From a virus, in the IMG/VR virus record IMGVR_UViG_3300026478_000008, positions 1-33,655 of that record: 33,655 bases of DNA. One strand, written 5' to 3'. The first letter of the stretch is position 1; each line of letters starts with the position of its first letter. Shown piece after piece: positions 5,336 to 11,232 of the stretch. The notes under the pieces were generated by a model, which made no database searches, was not told where the DNA came from, and saw only the letters and a program-made list of their open reading frames with translations. The position numbers and the translations under genes were made by a program.

Positions 5336-5402
5336 TTCAGATCGGTCTGGATTGTTCACAGGTTTCAAAGATGAATTTTTAAGGAGAATTAAAGATGAAT
5401 AA
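5181..5402 (+). CDS. Small unknown phage protein with HPGWKAH motif
   Basis: A 73-residue frame whose C-terminal half is typical of a small conserved phage protein: WMNHCLRLAKHPGWKAHIWW, then RVQDLDSDRSG and a basic end. The stop overlaps the next gene by eight bases. The start is uncertain: the ATG used here lacks a good ribosome-binding site, and a TTG at 5157 is an alternative. The well-supported start at 5150 is in a different frame. The function is unknown; Trp- and His-rich helices suggest a compact soluble fold. Confidence 0.6.
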   Translation: MNTKKKAAILCEQSTKPCSYAETYETWMNHCLRLAKHPGWKAHIWWRVQDLDSDRSGLFTGFKDEFLRRIKDE

Positions 5403-5862
5403 AGAAGAAGCATTGAGGCTGGCGTTGCAGGCGTTGGGACATTTTGAAAAAGCGGGATTGGCTACATTAAAGACGATTGATGCCATTACCGCCATCAAAG
5501 AAGCCTTGGCACAGCCAGAGGGAGAGCCTGTGGTGTGGATGTATCAAGACAAAAGCACCCATGAAGTGCGGTTTCAAAAACACATGAGAGATTTTGTTGA
5601 CCACACCAAAACATCCGAAGTGCCTTTGTATGGCGAACCATTGGCGAACCATGAATTGCAATGCGTTTGTGGTGCAGTGTGGTGCGGGGATGAAATGGTG
5701 CATCTTCCAAACAATGCATCCCCACCCAATCGTGAATGGCAGGGGCTGACGGATGTTGATGTATCAAAGATTCTTGATGAACAAAATGGTTTTTACACAT
5801 TTGAAAAATGTTTTAATTTTGCAAAAGCCATTGAAGCCAAACTCAAGGAGAAAAACACTTGA
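5395..5862 (+). CDS. Unknown phage protein, 155 aa
   Basis: AAGGAG precedes the ATG by eight bases. The N-terminus (NKEEALRLALQALGHFEKAG) and AIKEALAQPEGEPVVWMYQD at about 32-51 follow a pattern common in phage-encoded hypothetical proteins, in which a helical start leads to a strand with EPV-WMYQ. The middle has a Cys pair with more Cys nearby (LQCVCGAVWCGDE). The C-terminal part is another helical segment. This modular make-up resembles Lar- or DUF551-like early proteins, but I cannot place it firmly. It lies just ahead of the RusA-like gene. Confidence 0.7.
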   Translation: MNKEEALRLALQALGHFEKAGLATLKTIDAITAIKEALAQPEGEPVVWMYQDKSTHEVRFQKHMRDFVDHTKTSEVPLYGEPLANHELQCVCGAVWCGDEMVHLPNNASPPNREWQGLTDVDVSKILDEQNGFYTFEKCFNFAKAIEAKLKEKNT

Positions 5863-6269
5863 TGCTTCTTCAATTTCATCTGCCGATAGCCCCAATCCCA
5901 AAGGGTAGACCAAGATTCAGTAAGTTCGGGACTTACACGCCTGTTAAGACAAAGAACTTTGAAGAAGCAATCAAGATTTACGCGAGAAAGGTGATGGGTA
6001 GCCAAGAACCGCTAGAAACCGCTTTGGAGGCGTTTTTGTATTTCCGAATGGGTGTGCCGAAGTCATACTCAAAAAAACGCACAGAAGCCTGTTTAAGCGG
6101 TCTGGAACACCCAATCACCCGCAATGGCGACTTGGACAACCTAGCCAAAGCGGTTTTGGACGCATTCAATGGGATTATTTTCAAAGATGACTCACAGATT
6201 GTAACCATGCACTTAACAAAGGTGTATGCTCAGGAAGCTGGAATAGATGTAATGATCAAGGAGATTTAA
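5862..6269 (+). CDS. rusA: RusA-like Holliday junction resolvase
   Basis: Cleaves four-way DNA junctions formed in recombination and replication. The 135-residue protein begins with the strand LLQFHLPIAPIPKGRPRFS. It carries the family signature GDLDNLAKAVLDAFNGIIFK at residues 89-108, followed by DDSQI. D90, D92 and D100 plus D109/D110 supply the acidic metal site expected for RusA. The size fits the family (about 120-140). ATG at 5862 overlaps the previous stop (TGATG); a TTG three bases earlier is a possible alternative. It is followed at once by two further DNA-metabolism-type genes. Confidence 0.93.
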   Translation: MLLQFHLPIAPIPKGRPRFSKFGTYTPVKTKNFEEAIKIYARKVMGSQEPLETALEAFLYFRMGVPKSYSKKRTEACLSGLEHPITRNGDLDNLAKAVLDAFNGIIFKDDSQIVTMHLTKVYAQEAGIDVMIKEI

Positions 6270-6601
6270 TGGAAGCACCACACGCTGCGGTTGATTTTAT
6301 TCTCAAAAACGCCCCTGCTTTTGCTAAAGCAAAGAGCCAGAGGGTGCATCTTGAGGAATTCAGAAAATCCAAAAAAGCCTTGTTGATGAAGCGAGCGATG
6401 TTAAAAGGCATGGAAGCGGTAAACGCCCAAGAGCGAGAGGCGTATGCAGACCCTGAATATCAGGAATTGATCAAAGGCTTGGCAGAAGCCATAGAGCAAG
6501 AAGAAATGCTCAAATGGAAGCTAGAAGCGGCAAGGATGAGAGTGGATATCTGGAGGTCAGAAGAAGCCACCAACCGAATGCAAGACAGGGCTACGGCATG
6601 A
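6269..6601 (+). CDS. Helical unknown protein between resolvase and HNH-type genes
   Basis: The start overlaps the RusA stop (TAATG). The 110-residue protein is nearly all helix and charged, with the stretch YADPEYQELIKGLAEAIEQE followed by MLKWKLEAARMRVDIWRSEE and ATNRMQDRA. The latter part reads as a long amphipathic coiled coil. I recognise it as the kind of conserved hypothetical that often sits beside rusA-type genes, with no assigned activity. A role in DNA metabolism is inferred from neighbours only. Confidence 0.75.
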   Translation: MEAPHAAVDFILKNAPAFAKAKSQRVHLEEFRKSKKALLMKRAMLKGMEAVNAQEREAYADPEYQELIKGLAEAIEQEEMLKWKLEAARMRVDIWRSEEATNRMQDRATA

Positions 6602-6912
6602 TGTTTCCGAAGCACAAATATGTCCGATCTGTAAAGTTACTTAAACTTGTGTCAAGTTTAGAGTGTCAGAATTGTGGGTCTGGACACATGGTGCAAGCAG
6701 CTCACAGCAATTGGGGGTCAGGCAAGGGCAGGGGAATCAAAGCCGATGACAATGCGGTGGCTGCTTTATGCCTAAAATGCCATTACGAGGTTGATCAGGG
6801 CAAGAATCTGACCAAAGAGGAGAGGCAAAAAATGTGGGAAAAAGCGCACAAAAAGACCATACAGACGCTGATTAACAGCGGCAGATGGCCTGATGAAGTG
6901 CCAATTCCTTAA
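6598..6912 (+). CDS. HNH/DUF1364-like zinc-binding nuclease-type protein
   Basis: A 104-residue protein. The ATG overlaps the previous stop (ATGA). It has a first CxxC (ECQNCGSG near residue 24) and a central AAHSNWGSGKGRG. Later come ALCLKCHYEVDQG with a second CxxC-H, and a C-terminal helix. Two Cys pairs framing a conserved His are the arrangement of treble-clef HNH-type proteins, and the AHSN...CLKCH order resembles DUF1364-like phage proteins. DNA cleavage or binding is inferred. The stop shares the palindrome TTAA with the stop of the opposing gene. Confidence 0.75.
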   Translation: MMFPKHKYVRSVKLLKLVSSLECQNCGSGHMVQAAHSNWGSGKGRGIKADDNAVAALCLKCHYEVDQGKNLTKEERQKMWEKAHKKTIQTLINSGRWPDEVPIP

Positions 6913-7115
6913 TATTTCCGCATATTTGGTAGCGGAGCGTCTTTTTGAGAGCCACTACGATGAGCCTTATCCAGACCTTGAGCCTCGTGGCGTTTCAGTT
7001 CTTTTTCCACATTTTCAATGCGTTTCATTTCTTGTTGATGCACCGCTTTAGATTCATAATAACCAGTGGGAGTGGCTTTGCCCTTGACTTGCGTGATCTT
7101 GAAGTTGGTTGCCAT
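6909..7115 (-). CDS. Isolated leftward small basic protein, 68 aa
   Basis: AGGAG lies eight bases before the ATG at 7115. The protein (MATNFKITQVKGKATPTGYY...) has a strand-rich start, then a charged helix (HQQEMKRIENVEKELKRHEA) and a polar tail with many Lys and Arg. It is the only leftward gene in the rightward arm. Its 3' end meets the HNH-type gene tail to tail, both stops sharing TTAA, and its 5' end contains a rightward promoter. Independent expression, and perhaps mutual interference with the rightward genes, is implied. Function not recognised. Confidence 0.7.
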   Translation of the reverse strand: MATNFKITQVKGKATPTGYYESKAVHQQEMKRIENVEKELKRHEAQGLDKAHRSGSQKDAPLPNMRKY

Positions 7116-7133
7116 GTCAAAAACTCCTATAAT
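7105..7133 (+). promoter_or_regulatory. Predicted sigma-70 promoter with perfect TATAAT
   Basis: TTGGTT, 17 bases, then a consensus TATAAT. Initiation near 7140 would give a leader of about 35 bases for the gene starting at 7175. The -35 lies inside the first codons of the leftward gene, so the two transcription units overlap at their starts. Confidence 0.6.
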
Positions 7134-7174
7134 GGACAAGGCCAATTATGGCATTTCTTTGCAAAGGAATCATC

Positions 7175-7390
7175 ATGGGAAAAATGGACTCAATGAAGGG
7201 CGTGCCCCTGCGTACTGGTGGAGTGATGCCGAAAGGTGCTGAATCCAGTGACAAGATGGGCGAACGTCGTGAGAAAATGGTTGGTGGCGTTGCGATGGGT
7301 AAAGAGGACGCATACGGCCCTGATCACCAGTTCAACACTGGTCGCACCTCGGGCATTTGCTATACGCACGACCGTAGCAAGTATCGTTAA
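7175..7390 (+). CDS. Unknown 71-aa protein following a strong promoter
   Basis: AAGGA seven bases upstream supports the ATG at 7175 over an in-frame start at 7148. The protein is basic, Gly- and Met-rich (MGKMDSMKGVPLRTGGVMPK) and ends GRTSGICYTHDRSKYR. No known domain is visible. It is expressed alone from its own predicted promoter and is closed off by a long hairpin just after its stop, which suggests a separate short transcript and perhaps high abundance. A small virion or DNA-associated protein is one possibility. Confidence 0.65.
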   Translation: MGKMDSMKGVPLRTGGVMPKGAESSDKMGERREKMVGGVAMGKEDAYGPDHQFNTGRTSGICYTHDRSKYR

Positions 7391-7395
7391 TAGAC

Positions 7396-7433
7396 GAAGC
7401 CTCCAAGGTGGGAGAAAACACCAAGGAGGCTTC
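7396..7433 (+). terminator. Strong hairpin after the 71-aa gene
   Basis: GAAGCCTCC, AA, GGTG, an eight-base loop, CACC, AA, GGAGGCTTC: a nine-base stem plus a four-base stem separated by a symmetric AA/AA internal loop. It begins five bases after the stop codon. No T-run follows, so it is not a classical intrinsic terminator. It could stabilise the upstream message, act as a processing site, or attenuate. Confidence 0.6.
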
Positions 7434-7457
7434 TAACCAATGATAGGAGTTGTATCA

Positions 7458-7697
7458 ATGGCTAATGCAGATTGTAGTAGTTGCCACTACTTTAGGGGAA
7501 CGGGGCATATTGGTTTATGTCGCCGTTTCCCTTCTTTTCAGAACAAATCGCCTGGTGATTGGTGCGGTGAACACACTGCAAAACAGGTTGAAATTGTGCC
7601 TTTGCCTGTTGTTGATAGGCAACAAACTGACGAAAAACAGGTAGAAACACCTATAAAACGGCGTGGCAGACCGAAAAAAGAGGTGCAAGGTGATTAA
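7458..7697 (+). CDS. Small Cys-cluster (zinc-type) protein with AT-hook-like tail
   Basis: A 79-residue protein. AGGAG before the ATG at 7458 decides the start over an in-frame ATG at 7440. The N-terminal part is a Cys cluster: CSSCHYFRGTGHIGLCRRFP and then DWCGEH, four Cys with nearby His, a pattern of small metal-binding proteins found in phages and bacteria. The C-terminal end, KRRGRPKKE, has the RGRP core of an AT-hook. A DNA-associated role is inferred. The stop overlaps the following GTG-started gene by eight bases. Confidence 0.72.
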   Translation: MANADCSSCHYFRGTGHIGLCRRFPSFQNKSPGDWCGEHTAKQVEIVPLPVVDRQQTDEKQVETPIKRRGRPKKEVQGD

Positions 7698-7968
7698 ACC
7701 ATTGCGTGACAAGATCATTGTCAAGCCTGAGCCACGAATCAAATCAGAATTGTGGATTCAGAGTGCTGAAGCCGACACTGTTGGCTATGTGGTTGCGGTT
7801 GGCCCTGAAGCCGAATGGGAAGGCTTAAAGGTTGGCGACAAAATATATTTTGGAACTCTTGCCAAAAGTTATGACAACGAGTATCTTAAATATGAAGAAC
7901 TCAACATTGATGGTGAGCGACACCTGAAAATGAGTTGGCAAGATGTTTGCTTTGTGGAGGAAGTATGA
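7690..7968 (+). CDS. GroES-like co-chaperonin
   Basis: A 92-residue protein of the size of GroES. It starts (GTG) IKPLRDKIIVKPEPRIKSEL, the family's N-terminal strand, and continues TVGYVVAVGPEAEWEGLKVG and DKIYFG, matching the core GEVLAVG and VGD-V-F segments. The mobile-loop region lacks the usual GG-(I/V)-(V/I)-L anchor; SELWIQSAE is at that place. It would cap host GroEL and help fold phage proteins, as T4 gp31 does; no GroEL is encoded here. GAGGTG lies before the GTG; another in-frame GTG at 7663 is possible. Confidence 0.85.
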   Translation: MIKPLRDKIIVKPEPRIKSELWIQSAEADTVGYVVAVGPEAEWEGLKVGDKIYFGTLAKSYDNEYLKYEELNIDGERHLKMSWQDVCFVEEV

Positions 7969-8237
7969 AAAAGCACGACAAGCCCATTCCTCACAAGACC
8001 ACGGGCAAGGACAAGACCTATAACCCGACAGACAAGGGTGCGGGAATGACTGCTAAGGGCAGGGCTGAATACAACAAAAAGAACAATTCAAACCTGAAAC
8101 CGCCAGCACCGAATCCCAAGACTAAGGCAGATGAAGGCAGAAAAGCCAGCTTTTGCGCCAGAATGGAAGGCGTGGTTAAGAATGCCAAAGGCCCTGCCGA
8201 GCGTGCCAAGGCATCTTTGAAGAACTGGAATTGTTAA
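7965..8237 (+). CDS. Small basic protein, DUF6321-like
   Basis: A 90-residue, strongly basic protein. GGAGGAAGT and an ATGA overlap with the GroES-like stop fix the start. The middle is Lys/Asn/Pro-rich and disordered-looking. The C-terminal part has the conserved pattern ASFCARMEGVVKNAKGPAER and ASLKNW, found in short phage proteins (DUF6321-like, from memory). Similar proteins are found near head genes, but no activity is known. It may bind DNA or capsid components, which is inferred from charge only. Confidence 0.7.
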   Translation: MKKHDKPIPHKTTGKDKTYNPTDKGAGMTAKGRAEYNKKNNSNLKPPAPNPKTKADEGRKASFCARMEGVVKNAKGPAERAKASLKNWNC

Positions 8238-8246
8238 GGAGTCATC

Positions 8247-8390
8247 ATGCCACTTAAAAAAGGCGTAAGCGACAAGACCCGTGAGGCCAATATCAAGAAA
8301 GAAATTGCTGCTGGCAAGCCTCCAAAGCAAGCGGTTGCAATAGCGTATTCTGTGCAGAAAGAAGCCAAGAAAACGCAAAAGAAAAAATGA
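8247..8390 (+). CDS. 47-aa basic protein, DUF6496-like
   Basis: A short gene preceded by AAGGAG. The product begins MPLKKGVSDKTREANIKKEI and contains AAGKPPKQAVAIAY, the signature of a small conserved protein family (DUF6496-like, from memory) common in phages, and ends in a Lys-rich tail. Its stop overlaps the methyltransferase start (ATGA). It is highly basic and probably nucleic-acid- or protein-binding, with unknown role. Confidence 0.75.
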   Translation: MPLKKGVSDKTREANIKKEIAAGKPPKQAVAIAYSVQKEAKKTQKKK

Positions 8391-9589
8391 AAATAACAGT
8401 CAAAAAGGTCGCAGAACTAATCCCTTATGTAAACAACAGCCGCACCCACAGCGATGACCAGGTGGCACAAATAGCGGCAAGCATCAAGGAATTTGGCTGG
8501 ACTAACCCAATACTGGTAGATGGCGAAAACGGCATTATTGCTGGTCATGGAAGGCTCATGGCAGCCCGAAAGCTCGGGCATACCGAAGTGCCTACGATTG
8601 AGCTTAAAGACCTAACAGAAGCCCAAAAAAAGGCGTATGTAATTGCTGACAATAAGTTGGCATTAAACGCTGGTTGGGACAACGATGTTTTAAAAATTGA
8701 GCTGCAAAACCTTCAAGAATTAGGATTTGATCTTGATTTGCTTGGTTTTGACGCAAAAGAGCTAGATGCGTTGCTTGAGCCTGAACAGATTGAAGGCTTA
8801 ACAGATGAGGACGCAGTTCCTGAAGTTCCCGAAGAACCCAAGACTAAATTGGGCGACATTTACCAGTTGGGTAAACACAGGTTAATGTGCGGAGATTCAT
8901 GTAGCACTAACGACATGGAAAAGTTGTGCGATGGACAACTTGTGGATATGTGGTTAACAGACCCTCCATACAATGTTGCTTATGAAGGTGGTACTGGTCT
9001 GACCATAAAAAACGATGATATGGGTGATGAGCAATTTAGACAATTCTTGAGGGATGCTTATGTAACTGCTGACCTGGTTATGAAGCCAGGAGCAGTTTTT
9101 TATATCTGGCATGCTGATTCAGAAGGATATAACTTTAGAGGCGCTGCCAAAGATGCTGGTTGGCAAGTGCGCCAATGCCTTATTTGGAAAAAATCAAGCC
9201 TTGTAATGGGACGCCAAGACTACCATTGGAAGCATGAACCTTGCCTGTATGGATGGAAAGATGGTGCTGGACACCTTTGGGCATCTGATAGAAAACAAAC
9301 TACTATTCTGGAATTTGAAAAACCTTCTAGAAACGGAGAACATCCAACGATGAAGCCTGTTGCCTTGTTTGAGTATCAAATGCTTAACAATACAAAGGGT
9401 GGCGACATAGTGTTGGACTCTTTTGGTGGAAGTGGGACAACTCTTTTGGCTGCTGAAAAGAATGGACGCAAAGCCTATTTAATGGAATTAGACCCAAAAT
9501 ATTGCGATGTCATTGTTAAGCGATGGGAAGACTTCACTGGCAAAAAAGCAATCTTGCTAAATGACCAAGAAGAAGTTACCATAAGTTAA
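8387..9589 (+). CDS. ParB-like domain plus DNA methyltransferase
   Basis: A 400-residue fusion. Residues 1-90 are a ParB/Srx-like domain with GENGIIAGHGRLMAARKLG at 46-64. Residues 150-390 are an adenine-N6 or cytosine-N4 methyltransferase with the catalytic DPPY at 192-195 and, later, the S-adenosylmethionine motif DSFGGSGTT at 344-352, an order typical of the beta class. EHPTMKP at 318-324 is also conserved. It should modify phage DNA at a short site, probably to evade host restriction; no restriction enzyme is encoded. It is the last gene before the terminase genes. Confidence 0.92.
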   Translation: MKITVKKVAELIPYVNNSRTHSDDQVAQIAASIKEFGWTNPILVDGENGIIAGHGRLMAARKLGHTEVPTIELKDLTEAQKKAYVIADNKLALNAGWDNDVLKIELQNLQELGFDLDLLGFDAKELDALLEPEQIEGLTDEDAVPEVPEEPKTKLGDIYQLGKHRLMCGDSCSTNDMEKLCDGQLVDMWLTDPPYNVAYEGGTGLTIKNDDMGDEQFRQFLRDAYVTADLVMKPGAVFYIWHADSEGYNFRGAAKDAGWQVRQCLIWKKSSLVMGRQDYHWKHEPCLYGWKDGAGHLWASDRKQTTILEFEKPSRNGEHPTMKPVALFEYQMLNNTKGGDIVLDSFGGSGTTLLAAEKNGRKAYLMELDPKYCDVIVKRWEDFTGKKAILLNDQEEVTIS

Positions 9590-9609
9590 CATCATTTCCC
9601 GCCAATAAA

Positions 9610-9945
9610 ATGTTAGAACACGAGCCAACAAAAGAGCAGCGCAAATTGGTTGAATCAACCAGTGGATTAGGCTTGCCTCATGAGCAGATTTCTATCCTTG
9701 TGGGCATAGATGAAAAAACTTTGCGTAAGCATTACAGGCATGAATTGGATGCTGGCAAGGCAAAGGCTAACAGCCAGATTGCCAAAACCCTCTATTCCAA
9801 GGCATTAGCGGGTGACACGACCAGTTTGATTTGGTGGACAAAAAGCCAAATGCGATGGTCTGAAACCGTTAAGCAAGAACTTACTGGGGCTGATGGTGAG
9901 CCTTTACAGGGCATACAAGTCAGCTTTGTAAAGCCCAATGAGTGA
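9610..9945 (+). CDS. terS: Terminase small subunit-like HTH protein
   Basis: A 111-residue protein. Residues 8-40 form an HTH-type region (QRKLVESTSGLGLPHEQISI then VGIDEKTLRKHY) and residues 40-85 a helical assembly segment (HELDAGKAKANSQIAKTLYS). It would bind the packaging site and hand DNA to the large subunit, whose gene overlaps by eight bases. Sequence similarity is to general phage small terminases rather than P22 gp3. No clear ribosome-binding site is seen and the 20-base gap before it holds nothing else. Confidence 0.82.
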   Translation: MLEHEPTKEQRKLVESTSGLGLPHEQISILVGIDEKTLRKHYRHELDAGKAKANSQIAKTLYSKALAGDTTSLIWWTKSQMRWSETVKQELTGADGEPLQGIQVSFVKPNE

Positions 9946-11230
9946 AGTTCAAAACTCGGTAGCGAAGGCACAATTCCCTGCCAAGCTAGAATGCTTGTTT
10001 CAACCAGAGTCAATCCGCTATCGGGTCTTATTTGGTGGAAGGGGTGGGGCAAAGTCTTGGGGCATTGCTAGGGCATTGCTGATCAAGGCAATCCAGAACC
10101 CTTTACGCATCTTGTGTGCCCGAGAGTTTCAGACCTCCATCAAGGATTCGGTTCATAAGCTGTTAAGCGACCAGATCACGGCAATGGGTCTGGACACATT
10201 TTTTGAGATAATTCAGGCTCAGATCAGAGGAAAGAATGGGTCAGAATTTAACTTTGTGGGTCTTAAAAACAATGTGGCAAATGTTAAGTCATACGAAGGC
10301 GTGGACATTTGTTGGGTTGAAGAAGCGCAGACAGTCAGCCGACACTCATGGAATGTGTTGATTCCGACCATCCGTAAAGAAAAATCAGAGATTTGGGTCA
10401 GCTTCAACCCTGAGCTAGAGACAGACGAGACTTACCAGCGGTTTGTGGCTAACCCGCCCACCAATGCAGTCATCCAGAAGATTAACTGGTCGGACAATCC
10501 GTGGTTTCCTGAAACCTTGCGGGAAGAAAAGGACGCACTGAAAAGCCGAGACATTCAGGCTTACAACACGGTTTGGGAAGGAATGTGTCGCCAGACCATT
10601 GATGGGGCTATTTTTGCTCGAGAAATGCAACTGGCAGAGGCAGAAGGTCGCATCACCAAAGTGCTGTATGACCCTGTTAAGCCCGTCCATGCGGTATTTG
10701 ACTTGGGTTGGGCTGACATGACTGCGGTTTGGTTTGTTCAGTTTATAGGCATGGAAACCCGCCTAATTCGGTATTTTGAGGTCAACCAGACCACAATGAC
10801 TGAAATCCTGGCCAAGATGCAGACCTTTGGGTATTTGTATGACACGATCTGGTTGCCACACGATGCCCAAAACAAGACACTGGCAAGCAATGGTCGAAGC
10901 ATTGAGGATATTGTCAGGTCAGCAGGGCACAAAACCCGCATCCTAGAGCGTGTGCCAGTGGTGGATTCAATCAACGCAGCTCGGTCAATGTTTAGGTCGT
11001 GTTATTTTGATAGAGAAAACTGTCACGAAGGGCTACAATGCCTGAGACACTATCGCTATGAGGTTGACCCTGAAACCAATCAGTTCAGTCGCACACCGCT
11101 TCACGACCATTACAGTCATGGGGCTGATGCGTTTAGATACATTGGATTGATGGTCAATGAGCCTCGTCAGCGTAGGGTTCAGAGACAAATCCCGCAAGGC
11201 TACGGTCAAGCGCACTCATGGATGGGCTAA
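9938..11230 (+). CDS. terL: Terminase large subunit (PBSX type)
   Basis: The DNA-packaging motor and nuclease, 430 residues. The Walker A-type motif GGRGGAKS is at 33-40, the Walker B strand VDICWVEEAQ at 122-131, followed by coupling residues in VSFNPE. The nuclease domain begins near HAVFDLGWADMTAVW at 251-265 (D255), with PHDAQNKT at 307-314 and SHGADAFRYI near the C-terminus. This is the PBSX-type large terminase, whereas the portal and coat are P22-like, so the packaging and head modules may have different origins. Confidence 0.95.
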   Translation: MSEVQNSVAKAQFPAKLECLFQPESIRYRVLFGGRGGAKSWGIARALLIKAIQNPLRILCAREFQTSIKDSVHKLLSDQITAMGLDTFFEIIQAQIRGKNGSEFNFVGLKNNVANVKSYEGVDICWVEEAQTVSRHSWNVLIPTIRKEKSEIWVSFNPELETDETYQRFVANPPTNAVIQKINWSDNPWFPETLREEKDALKSRDIQAYNTVWEGMCRQTIDGAIFAREMQLAEAEGRITKVLYDPVKPVHAVFDLGWADMTAVWFVQFIGMETRLIRYFEVNQTTMTEILAKMQTFGYLYDTIWLPHDAQNKTLASNGRSIEDIVRSAGHKTRILERVPVVDSINAARSMFRSCYFDRENCHEGLQCLRHYRYEVDPETNQFSRTPLHDHYSHGADAFRYIGLMVNEPRQRRVQRQIPQGYGQAHSWMG

Positions 11231-11232
11231 AT

